A stretch of DNA of 64,000 nucleotides. Origin: Citrus sinensis. Taxonomy: Eukaryota > Streptophyta > Magnoliopsida > Sapindales > Rutaceae. Location: assembly GCF_022201045.2 (NCBI RefSeq), contig NC_068564.1:8432001-8496000 (forward strand). The letters run 5' to 3'. A program made the position numbers and the translations under genes. The notes beneath the pieces are model-generated. The model saw nothing but the letters and a program-made list of their open reading frames with translations. It had not been told where the DNA came from and ran no database searches. Each line of letters begins with the position of its first letter. Position 1 is the first letter of the stretch. Positions 21,546 to 32,617 of this stretch are shown here, in pieces.

Positions 21546-22400
21546 ACATGTAGAACCAAGAACCAGTGCAGCATTGGATTTGGCTCTCCAAGATCCACTC
21601 TAATCACTTCTTGATGTTAAAACAACAATCAATCAAACTAATCTTGGTGTTTATGATTAAGCTAACCAAGATAAGCAAAACTAATCAACGTAAGATCAAC
21701 AACAGAACAACAACGCAAGGCAAATTTAAAGTGGTTCGGCCACTAATATGGTTACATCCACTGTGAAAAGATGAACCAACCTTTCACTGAATGAGAGTTT
21801 ACAAGATACAAATTTACAAAGAAGATATAACTGAATCAACATCATGACATGTCAAAGTATGTGACTATGAGTGCGTTTGGGATTGAGGTTGGGCAGCTAT
21901 AGCTTAAAAGGTACAGCACTAAAGTGTTTGGTAAACACTAGCTGCTGTAGTTTGGAAGTTATATTGATATGATTTTTCACTTGTATAATGGAAAATCTAT
22001 TATATCTTTAATAATTTTATCAAAATTATTATTTAAAATTTACATTTACTATATATTACTAACTTTTGTTTAATAGTTACAACTTTTTTTCCACAGCAGC
22101 TGTAGCTTAAAAGATACAGAATCTCAATCTCAAACGCACCCTATATATAAAAGACGAGACTAATCTAGAAAGATCCCCCAAACGTCGGCATATAACCCCT
22201 GAGCTTAATAATAAACTCAGCTACTTCCCGCGCTTATAACAACCTTCAACAGCCTTTTAAAATTGCCCATGACCATGTGTCTATGTCTCATTAACCTTAT
22301 TTGCTGAAATGCCAACCTTAGCTGCCGTTTTGGTTAAGATGTTCATGTGCTTGGCCACATGTGTTACTAATGCACGCAGCTGATATCAAAAGTGTCACGC
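21546..22400 (-). repeat. Probable LTR-type remnant (host of a MITE)
   Basis: No gene. Phrases such as aaagtggttcggccactaat resemble antisense copia LTR sequence, and a MITE is inserted at 21869-22141. Boundaries and family are not established. Confidence 0.3.
21869..22141. mobile_element. MITE, 273 bp
   Basis: Begins GAGTGCGTTTGGGATTGAG and ends with the inverted form (ctcaatctcaaacgcaccc). The TIRs extend with mismatches to about 45 bp (agctatagcttaaaaggtac against agctgtagcttaaaagatac). Both sides are flanked by tat (21866-21868, 22142-22144), a possible 3-bp TSD. No coding capacity; superfamily not assigned. Confidence 0.65.
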
Positions 22401-23716
22401 ACCGCTTGGAGGAAAAAAAAAAAGGCCAAGCGTGGTAATCTTCAAAAGCAACAGCCAGCTGCCTGCTTCATGACTGCATGCTTCATTCGTGAGTCGGTGG
22501 CCATGTATATATAAATTGAAATAATTGAAAGCAGCTCTCATTTGTGCTTCCATCGTTAAAGTGAAAGCAAAACCGAGAGAAGTAAAGAATAAAAACCGAA
22601 GAAAAGAAAAGAGAAAAGAAAAGGAAAAAGAAAAGAAAAGAAGAAAGGAAGAAGTCGAGAGTGGGGAAGAGAGTAACTGAAAAGAAAAGTTACAGAAAAT
22701 AGAATTGGATAGTTAGATTAAAATCCAGCAAACCAGTGGGTAATAGATTTATGAAATTTGAGCAGTTATGTTACAGTTTGCATGATACGTATAAGTTTAT
22801 ATATCAGTTCTAACAGTTAATTTTGAACCCTGTATTCTAGGAAAAATCCACGAGTTTAGAGACCCACAACGAACCCTGGAGTGAAATAGGATCTGTGAGT
22901 AGATACTATTATTACTATTATGTATTATGTGCAGCATTTATGTTTGATATTATGATTTAATACCATATTATGATTACATGTATGCATATTATATGTTTGA
23001 TTGAGTCATAAGATGTGATTGCAAATCACCATATATGTACCATTCTCCATAGACTCTACGCTTGCGTATTGGGAGTTAGGTTACTCTACCCGTGCAAGAT
23101 AGTTTAATTACGCCAGGTATTGAGAGGTTTTTCCCCCGCTCTACTCGTGCAATGATGATCCCGACGAGTATTGAGAGTTATTTCCCATGGGTACTATTTG
23201 GTATAGTTTGTGATGTGTATATGTATGAATTCCATGTTTGCTGATGTATGATATTCAATGTGGAGTTATGTTACATAATTATGCATAAGCACTAGTACAC
23301 TATTTATTATTATTATTATTATTATAATTACATCCACTCACTGAGTCGCAAGCTCACTATTTTTCTATTTACCCCTTTCCTCCTAGGATTCCGCAGGATT
23401 TCGTGCAGATTAGTTATAGTTAATTGAAGTGGTCCACGAGACGCATTGCTGCATGTCTTGCATTTTGAGCACGTTTATGTTGCTTATATTTTATATGTAA
23501 ATATACTTGTAATGTCAGTATGTACAATGAGACATGATCTATGCAAGTTTTGAATTCATATATGATTTAAGAAAAGGCACAGAGGTTGTTATGTGTTTAT
23601 AAAAAAGGCCATATAATATACATATTTTCATGAATTAAATTTGTACCACAAAATTTAGTTATTAATCCGCATGATTCGCATCAAATCCGACATGTAGGTC
23701 GGAGCGGGTCGTGTCA
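22401..23716 (+). repeat. Probable gypsy-type LTR remnant
   Basis: Noncoding. It has a TATA-like catgtatatataaat near 22502, a purine-rich stretch at 22560-22690, the phrase cactgagtcgcaagctcac near 23340, and the ending gggtcgtgtca at 23716. Similar phrases occur in gypsy (Tekay/Del-like) LTRs, and a related arrangement is seen at 61310-62128. The left edge could not be placed and no TSD was found. Confidence 0.35.
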
Positions 23717-25618
23717 AAAAGCCTGTCATATAGCCTCCTTGGAGGCTTCAACCAACATATCGCTATATCTCTGAGTCTATAACCAACTTGTAATACTCAG
23801 TTGAGAGATCAAATTTGCATTTCATTCTCCAACAATACATATCTAAAAAAAACAAAAGAAAAAACATATTCAATATTATTTTGAGAGAAAATAATAAGTA
23901 CTCTCGATGTGTATATTGTCTCCAATTGAATTCTTGACTCATATTGCTCATGACAAAATTCTATAAATGAGAGAGAGCACGTAATATTTTTCTGTGTATA
24001 GAATCTGCCACGAATTCTTCATACAAATTATATTTTACAAACATTTGTGATACAGTATTAGTTTAATCCACATAATCAATACTATTATGCCACTTCAGTG
24101 TATATACAAAATAATATGTACGAAGAGCTTATGATGTTGGTTGATCAAATCTAAAAAAAATAATTTTTCTGTCTATTATAAAATCAATCAAAGTTATGAA
24201 CTTTTCTTGATTATGTATACATGCACAAGGTTAGAGAAATACCTTGATTTCTTGTTGAAGATCTGAAGAAGTCGACTGTAATCTTTTACACTGCCGTTGT
24301 CGGGATCTATATAATATGGTTGTAGTCTTCTCTATTATCCCCAACCGTCTCAACAAGTCTATATAGGAGATGAAAATCCTAAAGCTATATTTTTCTTTTT
24401 TAAGAAAATCTATACGATAAATCATATTTTCGTTCTAATTTCCTCTCTTTTACATAGGTATTTATTAGAATCAGAGTTTGACATGAATTTAGCTAGTAAA
24501 GGAATTGCAGACCCATGGACTTTTTAGCTCCAACTTAACAGTCAAGGCCTAGTCATCTCATGACACACTGAAACTACTAAGTCAACCCAGGCTATTCCAC
24601 TAAAACCCCATGCACTCTAGTAAACCATGTAATTAAATAAAAACCTAATTAATTAAAACTCCTTTTAATTAAGAGTAATGATATAGCCACAAACTCTTGT
24701 ACAAATTTATTTTGTACAAACTGATGTGGCATAATAAGATTGGTTGAATTAAATATCACTTGGCCCACATGATTTTTTTTATTATTTTATATTTTCATTC
24801 AACCAATGAATTAATACCACGTCAGTTTGTACAAGAGTTTGTGGCAGTATCATTACTCTTTAATTAATTTTGTCCTTGGTCTTAGACCAATAATAACCAC
24901 TTAATTGACCCTCTATCTGACGCTCATAATTAAAGCTAGGCCTATGACAAATGTCATGCCTCTGTAATTACATAATCCTTAGGTCGCTATTTGTTCTGGT
25001 GATTATCTTCAATATATCTATATTTGTAAATTAAATTAAAATAAATATTATTATTCAATAAATAATTAATTGAATAAACTATGGCAACAAATTTAAATGA
25101 TCAAGTATCACAAATAACTTGGGTAAGCATCATTAGTATAGATTCCATCTTGTAAATATATGTTCCAATGATCCACGAAATTACATCTCCAAGCTATTGA
25201 GGCTTTAACAGTTTATATGGATCTTACTCCATCACAACTCAAAAAAAAACAATAAATGAACGCGAGTTCATTACCTACTCAAGTATAAGATCAATTAAGC
25301 TTATTAAAGCTTATGTAAATTATAATCAACGATATTTGTTAAATTAGATCATAAATTAGTATAGTCTAGTTCAATATGCATATAACACATACATATTAAC
25401 CATTCTACTCTAAGTCTCCACTTCATTGATCAAGATAAAATCATCACAATAGAAGTAGAAAGTTACAGCCTTGTGTATGAAATGCCCATTTCATTAATAG
25501 TTGTGCACAATATTTTATTTATAAAGAACTTGTGATTTATATCTTCTAATATTGACATCATATGCCCAATAATCACATACTTTATGAGTAAGGGCTGATA
25601 ATGTAGTGCTCAAATAAA
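23717..25618. other. Spacer of tandem unit 1 before MADS copy 1
   Basis: No gene. About 23850-24130 parallels 30980-31270 of unit 2 (for example ttgtctccaattgaattctt against ttgtctctagttgaattctt). The remainder has no visible counterpart in unit 2 and includes a MITE. Confidence 0.55.
24671..24860. mobile_element. MITE, about 190 bp
   Basis: Ends are aagagtaatg and its exact inverse cattactctt. The TIRs run about 34 bp (agccacaaactcttgtacaa against its inverse at 24820-24845). It is flanked by taatt on both sides. Noncoding. Confidence 0.75.
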
Positions 25619-26170
25619 GGGTAAAATCTTGTTTAGTCTCTATATTTTGAGATTAATGCCCGTTTAGTCCTTGTAGTTTTAAAAATATCTCAAAACATTC
25701 ATGGTGTTAAATTATTGACAATCATGCCATTACTATTTGCTTCTTTTGGCTTGGTTTTAAAATATTACGTTCTTACAATAATGTTTCTTTTTGTAATATA
25801 TAGCTAGAAACTACATAAAATAAAATAAAGACAAAAGAATATATATTAATTTTTGTGGAAGCTCATGTATGTCAAAAAAAAATATTGTAAGAAAAGTTAA
25901 ACTACCAATTTTTTGGACAATAATAAAAAAACTAATATATTTACTCATCAACAAAGTGTTCAGCAACAAATAATATATGTTCTTTTTTATTCTATTTTAT
26001 TTTAGGCTTCAATTGATAATTTAATTTATTTCTTTTTATTAATGTCAAAAAAAAAGAAACATTATTTTAAGAGGATAATATTGTAAAAGTAAGTCAAAAG
26101 GAAAAAGAAGTAATGGCAGGAATGTTTTGAGATATTTTTAAAATATATGGATTAAACGAGCTTTTACCCT
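25619..26170. mobile_element. Non-autonomous TIR element, 552 bp
   Basis: Begins gggtaaaatcttgtttagtc and ends gagcttttaccct, the inverse with a few changes. Flanks share aaataaa, compatible with a long Mutator-like TSD. It contains no ORF. The ends also share tttaaaaatatctcaaaaca, which extends the terminal similarity inward. Confidence 0.65.
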
Positions 26171-27003
26171 AAAATAAATAATGAATAAATAAATCTTATG
26201 GAATTCAGGAATTGTTGTTTTATCGCTTGCTTTTAGGGCACAAAACAACAAGTCTAACATATGATTCCAACATTATTCTTTGTAAAGTACCTATGCATGC
26301 CAATACACACACCAAAAGATTTTGGTGGATGAAATCTGACTTTCATGAATTATTTTACATTTTAGAAAACATTGAGGATATATAATTAGTATTTAGTACA
26401 GACTAGAGCAACATTTTAATTTGTTAAAATGTCAGATGCACTTCTACAAGATTTTCCCTCAATTGCTGCAAATAACACGGCATTACTACCATATATAATA
26501 AGCTCAATCAGCAATTTCCGGGATCAAAGTGATTGATTAAATTATTTTTTTCTTTTTTTTGAACAAAGTGGTTTTCATGCCCTTTGACATGGTCATTTTT
26601 CTGATGAAATTGTAAAAGGAAAGACACAACGAATTAGTTAGGAGGTCACAAATCTGTATAACTATTCTAAGTTGTTACCTTACCATATTTTCTTCATAAT
26701 TGTTAATGAATTAAAATCGTTAGAGCTTATGGTATCTTACTGAGCAACTTGACACTCGTCTTTATAGTGAATAATGAATTAAATTGTTTAGAGTTTAACG
26801 TACCTCATTTAGTAACTTTATAGACTTATATTAAATTTTAAATGTATGGTAAGTTAACAACTTATACAGAGAAATTCTTGACCTCATACTAATTAATTCC
26901 ACGTGCTTTTCCTCTTATAAATTCATCAAAAAATGACCATATCAGAGCACAGAAAAATCATTATTAATAAAAGAGAAACCAGCCAATTACATTGATTTTG
27001 GAA
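26171..27003 (+). promoter_or_regulatory. Upstream region of MADS copy 1 (G-box, TATA)
   Basis: The region from about 26270 parallels 31310-31982. A G-box CACGTG lies at 26901-26906 and TATAAA at 26917-26922, about 85 bases before the ATG. In copy 2 the corresponding sites read acgcgt (31879-31884) and TATAAA (31894-31899), so the TATA is kept and the G-box is not. Confidence 0.5.
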
Positions 27004-27543
27004 ATGGCAGCTAAGAAAACCAAAGGGAGACAAAAGATTGAGATGATAATAACATTCTCTAAACGTAGATCATGGATCTACAAAAACGCCAGTGAACTTG
27101 TGACTCTAACTGGCTCTGAGATTGCCATTGTTGTGTTCTCACAATCTGGGAAGCCATACACCTTTGGTCACCCCTCCGTCGAGGCTGTTGCAAATCGCTT
27201 CCTTGGGATGAACCAGTTGCCTAATGACAACATTCATTCGCTGGTTGTCGGTCACCGCCAGGTGAGAATTAACGAGCTGAATCAGCAGCACAATGAGCTG
27301 CGGCGCCAGCTGGACGAGGAGAAGGAACAGGAGAAGATATTGACGCAGATGAGGAGGGGTAAAGAGACTCAGCCGCGTATGTGGGAAACCCCTGTTGATG
27401 AGCATAACCTGCAGGAGCAGCTTCAAATGGATTCAGCCGTTGATGATCTGCACCAAATTTTTCTGGCCAAGCTCAATGAAAGGGCTGCTGCTGCTGCTGC
27501 CTCTTCCCCCGTGGCACCTTCCTTGTATTTTCATCATAAATAA
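27004..27543 (+). CDS. Type I (M-alpha, AGL62-like) MADS-box protein, copy 1, shortened MADS domain
   Basis: Single-exon, 179 residues from ATG 27004, as usual for type I MADS genes. The N-terminus AAKKTKGRQKIE and the core TFSKRRSWIYKNASELVTL, then VFSQSGKPYTFGHP, identify the M-alpha (AGL62-like) class. The family are nuclear DNA-binding proteins, and AGL62 acts in endosperm and female gametophyte; the role here is unknown. Between KIE and ITF only two residues remain where the family has about eleven, removing the part of the DNA-binding helix with the conserved K-IEN segment. Two further conserved positions are changed (Gly to Trp in RRSW, Lys to Asn in YKN). The C-terminal half is a coiled-coil-like charged region with an alanine run. 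The frame is open, but DNA binding is doubtful. Family starts (MA-KKTKGR) decide the start codon. Confidence 0.8.
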   Translation: MAAKKTKGRQKIEMIITFSKRRSWIYKNASELVTLTGSEIAIVVFSQSGKPYTFGHPSVEAVANRFLGMNQLPNDNIHSLVVGHRQVRINELNQQHNELRRQLDEEKEQEKILTQMRRGKETQPRMWETPVDEHNLQEQLQMDSAVDDLHQIFLAKLNERAAAAAASSPVAPSLYFHHK

Positions 27544-28839
27544 TATACCTCATTTTCCATTTGGTTTGGCATTTGTCTATAAAATATCTGAGGCTGCGGG
27601 TCCAAATGATTAACTGGATAATGCTTAGAAACTACCAATCGTAAATGCATATGATATAATTTGAGAATGCAAGTTATTGTTGTGCCTAAAAGTGTGATAT
27701 GGCTTGGTGAGCATCATTAGCAGCAATATTCAAAGTAATCTGTCAATTTGTCCAAGTAATTTACTAGTTCATGCTTGGTGAACTAGATTTACTTTGGAAA
27801 CCCCAACTTTCGAAATACATCATCGAGCCAGCTATTTAAACTATGTTTATAATCACAAGTAGATAAATAAACCCTCAAGGAAGTAGGTAGCTACAAATAT
27901 ATTTAATTTCCTCAATTTGAAATTTGATTAAAAACAAAGATAAACGATTTTGGTGGGCAATCAAATGATATGAATGCATATGTAAGGTTTCGATGGAGAT
28001 AAAAATCCTTTTCCATTAAATATTAACCCCTACCCTAAGTATTTCTTATCGAACTCGGGTGATCGGGTACAAAGTGAATTCATGGCCAATTGTACTATGC
28101 CCATGAGACGTATGGTTCCACATAATTGTTTGTGACATAGAGTAATAAGTATTTTGAACGTAAAATCTTAACAAAAAAATTCACAACTTTTAAGGTAAAA
28201 TAGAACTATATAAAAAGAATTAGGTGAACTTCAATTCATTCCCTAGATAGAATGGCAATCTTTAATATATTCCGAAAAAGTGTAAAAACCTCTATTTACC
28301 CTAATTGTAATTCAAAAGATGATAGAAAATAGGGGGCGCTTTGATTGGGTGTGTGTGTGTGTGTGTTTATATATATATATATAGAAATTTTTCAATCTAG
28401 AATTCTAAAGTGTGAGAAAGTCCGAGAAAGTTTTAAAACCCTGCAGTTTTATAGTGTTAATTTCACAATATTTTAAAACTGTGCAGTTTTAAAACTTTCC
28501 TAAACTTTTCTACACTTTAAGATCCCTGACCAAAAAACTAATGTGTGTCTGTGTGTGTGTGTGGTAAATGCGGATAAATTCATATTTTCACACTTTTATA
28601 GAGTAGATTGAAGATCGTTATTTTAAGTAGGTGGTAAATTAAATATTCTCCCTCTAGGTAGGGGTAAATTGAAGATATATTTACAAGATTATCGTTCTAA
28701 AGAATTTAACATAGCAAAATGGAATTGCGATTATGGCACGTTTATGGAACAAGCATGTGGAGTATAATAGGATGACGTGATTGTAGTCCTAACAGCAAGA
28801 GAGAGAAAGAAAAGATGCATAAAGTAGAAATGCCTTAAA
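27544..28839. other. Spacer between MADS copy 1 and the next kinase remnant
   Basis: Noncoding. Parts parallel 36415-37590 downstream of MADS copy 2 (for example cacataattgtttgtgacat at 28119 against cacataattgtttgtgaaac at 37344). It holds (GT)n/(TA)n microsatellites at about 28350-28382 and 28544-28562. Confidence 0.55.
28393..28530. repeat. Short inverted-repeat (MITE-like) unit
   Basis: The arms are taaagtgtgagaaagt, then agttttaaaaccctgcagtt, with their approximate inverse on the right (aactgtgcagttttaaaact, then ctacacttta). It is bracketed by microsatellites. No TSD was identified. Confidence 0.5.
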
Positions 28840-29010
28840 ATCTTCATTTCAGAATCAGCCTAAGTTGTTTTCGTACATCTACCATTTGTAGGTCTATCAC
28901 GTACTCATACAGATAGATAAATTAATTGATGACAACCAAAAGCTTGCAATTTTTTACTGTTTTGCCCAGCATAATTTCGGAAAGATTTATTAATTGATGA
29001 CAACCCAAAG
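28840..29010 (-). pseudogene. ZRK kinase C-terminal remnant opening tandem unit 2
   Basis: Antisense match to the 3' end of the ZRK gene: cctaagttgttttcgtacatc and the following taggtctatcacg correspond to 37617-37660, and gcccagcataatttcgga to the region near 37720-37750. An insertion and frameshifts leave no ORF. It heads unit 2 just as 3266-3420 heads unit 1. Confidence 0.65.
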
Positions 29011-31982
29011 CCTTGAAATTTTAATAATTACTGGAGTGAGTGTGAGGCTAATTAGGTAACAAATTAAAAAAAATCAAATATTGGTAAAATAGTAATCCAT
29101 ATATAGAAATAATTAAGGAGTAAACCCACTATTCAAGTATTAAAATATATGCACTTCCTTATTGAGTGTCTAAAATGGTGGGGATATTTCCAATCTGCAA
29201 TTTGGGTATATCCATCCCATTTTAGATAACTAATTCTAAAAAACTCAAATAATAAATATAAATAATTTAATCTTAATAATAATAATACTAATATTTTTAA
29301 TATTTACAATAATTTTAAAATTTTAAAGTATTATATTTATTTTAATAATATATTTGTATTCATTATAGAGATTGTAAATAAATCTTTGGGTTACGTAAAT
29401 TTTACAATTAACAAAATATATTTAATGTACTAATAATATTAAAATTATTTTATATAATAATTTTAAATGACTAAAATTTTTATACACTTATTTTAATGAT
29501 ACATTTCTATTTATTCTGAAATTTACTTTAGTATGGTAAAATATGTCTAACAAATTGCCAAATATTAAAATATTTTTTATAATATTCAAAATTTATTAAA
29601 ATGCATATATTATTTCATTTATTTTAATATTATATTTCTAGTAAAATATCAGAAATAATTTTTTGGTTTGAGAGAAACAAATGGTATCATATTCAAAAGA
29701 GAGTCTTGATGTCACTTGTTGAAAACATAGGGGGCTACATTATGCTGTCCCAAATATTGTTGTTCTATTGTTGTTCGCTAACTAGGCAAATTTGAGTTAA
29801 CTTATCTGTAACATGCTTCAATTAGTAACCGTGAGAGCTCCAGTTAGTAATTTTTAATAGAACATAGTTGTATTTACATTTATGCATATTATGCATTCAA
29901 ACGCGTGCATAAGTACGTGTATTTTACGCGCTCTTCCCTATAAAGATTTAACATTTTCCTTAAACTCGGGTCAAGCTTCAACATTTTTAGTACTAGCAAA
30001 ATATAAGAATTATTTATTTATTTAGTTTTATTGAAGAGAAGGTGATTGGGTTCATCTTTGTGTGAATTTCTAGGGATTTTGATTGATTAGGTTTTAACAT
30101 GAAAATCATGATTAAGAATCAAAACAAACAGACACGCTTGCAAATCCAAAAAGCTAGCTAGTGTCAAGTATGTCAAGTTTTCCCTTAATTCTCATTCTTT
30201 GTTAACATTTGATATGGTTCTTTTCTATTAGTTATATTTTTATTTTTGTCATTGATTTTCCTATTTTCCTTTTCAGACTTATTCCCCACGATTTGAAGAT
30301 GACACTACATTGAGCGATCGACCACTTTTGCAAGGTATGCGAGACTTAATTGTGTCTCTTTTGCCAATCACAGTCTCAATATCTCGTCATCCAATCGACC
30401 ACATTGCTGACTTCATTATATTGCCCATTCACTTTTGGAGGCATGCACGCCTACATCGACATCGTTCCTATTTCTTCTGGTGTCGATGTGTAGAATTAAA
30501 AAATTTGAGTCTGGTGTTACGTATTTATTATTTCCTTTATCGCTGGATCACTACCTCCTCACCAGTCACATTATACTGGCCTACCACTTTAAGGACGCAT
30601 GAACGCCCTCACTGTGCCTCTTTGGTTGGCATCGAATTGTAGTTCTCGACATTTTAAATTTGATGGTATCCATTACAACGCTGTTCAGCCACTAAGCTTC
30701 ATTGACAATATTATGTTGACCTACAACTTCTGGGAGAAATGTGTGCCTGCATCATGATGCTATTTTGCCAATAACAATCTCACTGTTTTGCAGATCTCTA
30801 AATCTCATCGCCGGTCATTGCGCCATTCCCAACGATACCAACAGAGCCATTAGCTGTGGTGACGATGTCACGGTACTTTTTTTTTCAAAATTATATTACA
30901 TCATTAATTATTGATTTTTAATAATAATATATTTTATCATTTACTGATGGCTTAATATCAGTTAAATTGATTTTTAAAAATTATGAGTATTTAAACAAAA
31001 AAAAAAAACATATTCAGTAGTTTCATTCGACGTGTAGATTGTCTCTAGTTGAATTCTTAACTCATGCATGTTTCCCATGAAAAAAAAATCAATAGCAGAG
31101 GGAAAACACAAGAGAGCACCTAATATTTTCTAATATGTAGAATTTACCACAAATTCTTTGTACAAGCTATTTTCTACAAATATTTGTGGTATAACAGTTA
31201 AAGGTGATTGGAAATATCCCATGATCCATGTACTTACTAATGTTATTCCACTTCACTTTGTAGAGAAAATAGTTTATGCAAAGAGTTTATGATTCTAGCA
31301 TTACTTTTAGTAAAATACGGCATATGCGTACATATACATATGTACGACATAAGTTTTTGGTGAACGAAATCTTTATTTTCATTAGTTTGTTTTATATTTT
31401 AGCTGACAATGAGGTTATTAATTAGTACAAACTAGAGTGACATTTTGATTTGCAAAAATATTAGATACATTTTTAAAACTTTTCCCTTTTTTGTCACACA
31501 TCTAGGGCGCATTACTACCATATATAATAAGCTCAATAAATTTTTGTTGGCTGCCATTTCCAAAATGAATGTGCTTGCCTAATTTATGTTTTATGAGCAG
31601 TACAGTGGTTTTCATGTGCTTTGATGATATGGTAACTTTCTGGTGAATTTATACGAGGAAAGACACAAAGAATTAGTTAGTAAGGTCATGAATTTATCTA
31701 TTCCTAGTTGTTACCTCATCCTATTTTCTTTTTATAATTGTTAATGAATTAAATTCTTTGGGGTTTTAGGTATCTCATTTAGTAACTTTACACCTTGTAT
31801 TAGATTTTGAAAAACATGGTAAGATAATAAGGTAACAACTTAGTAAGATAAATTCCTTACCTTATACTAATTAATTCTACGCGTCTTTCCTCTTATAAAT
31901 TCATCCCAAAATGACCATATCGGAGCACGAGAAAATCATTGTTCATAAAAAAGAAACTAGCCGGATATCATTGATTTTGGAA
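29011..31982. other. Spacer of tandem unit 2
   Basis: No gene. Its blocks line up in order with 3360-3530, 18635-19283, 20757-20890, 23850-24130 and 26270-27003 of unit 1. It shows what the spacer looks like without the MULE, gypsy and MITE insertions. The part from 29230 to 29690 is very AT-rich with no counterpart noticed. The 110-residue reading frame at 30310-30642 has no recognisable domain and its counterpart in unit 1 is disrupted, so I do not call it a gene. Confidence 0.6.
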
Positions 31983-32528
31983 ATGGCAGACAAGAAAACC
32001 AAAGGGAGACAAAAGATTGAGAGTGAGGATGGTAGGTTGATCACGTTCTCAAAACGTAGATCTGGGATCTACAAGAAGGCCAGTGAGCTTGTGACTCTCA
32101 CGGGCTCTGAGATTGCCATTCTGGTGTTCTCACAGTCTGGAAAGCCTTTCTCATTCGGCCACCCTTCCATTGAAGCTGTTGCAAACCGCTTCGTGGGGTT
32201 GAACCAGGCAGCAAATGACAACACTCATCCGCTGGCTGAGGCTCACCGCCAGGTGAGAATTAATGAACTCAATCACCAGCATAATGAGCTGCTTCGCCAA
32301 TTGGATGAGGAAAAGGAACGGGAGAAGGTGTTGAAGCAGATGAGGAGGGGGAAAGAGACTCAGCCGCGTTGGTGGGAAACTTCAGTTGATGAGCTCAACC
32401 ATCAGGAGCTGCTTCAAATGGATGCAACAATTGATAATCTGTATAAAACTTTTCTTGCCAAACTCGATGAAAAGACTGCTGCTGCCTCTTCCTCTATGGC
32501 ACCTCCTATGTATTTTCATCATAAATAA
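31983..32528 (+). CDS. Type I (M-alpha, AGL62-like) MADS-box protein, copy 2
   Basis: Single-exon, 181 residues from ATG 31983. An in-frame ATG at 31911 exists, but copy 1 has stops there, and the family start ADKKTKGRQKIE favours 31983. The core GRLITFSKRRSGIYKKASEL and VFSQSGKPFSFGHP are well conserved. The C-terminal half (about 80-181) is rich in Glu/Arg/Gln with WWETSVDELN, typical of M-alpha proteins, and ends MYFHHK like copy 1. Five residues are missing after KIE compared with the usual KIE-xxK-IE spacing, which fits deletion between the repeated IE motifs. This copy is otherwise better preserved than copy 1 and could be expressed. TATAAA lies at 31894-31899. A CACTA element begins 90 bp after the stop and may have cut into its 3' region. 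Confidence 0.82.
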   Translation: MADKKTKGRQKIESEDGRLITFSKRRSGIYKKASELVTLTGSEIAILVFSQSGKPFSFGHPSIEAVANRFVGLNQAANDNTHPLAEAHRQVRINELNHQHNELLRQLDEEKEREKVLKQMRRGKETQPRWWETSVDELNHQELLQMDATIDNLYKTFLAKLDEKTAAASSSMAPPMYFHHK

Positions 32529-32617
32529 TATTTCATATTTTCCTTTTGATTTGGTATTTGTCTATAAAAATCTGATGAAGCTGCAGGTCCAAATGATAAA
32601 CTTGAAAAATGAGAAGG

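Noticed and set aside
30310-30642. A 110-residue gene in the unit 2 spacer
   Set aside because: No recognisable domain, and the aligned unit 1 sequence (about 19190-19283) does not keep the frame.
31911-31982. A 24-residue N-terminal extension of MADS copy 2 from ATG 31911
   Set aside because: Copy 1 has a stop in the aligned stretch, and family members start directly before the KKTKGRQKIE motif.
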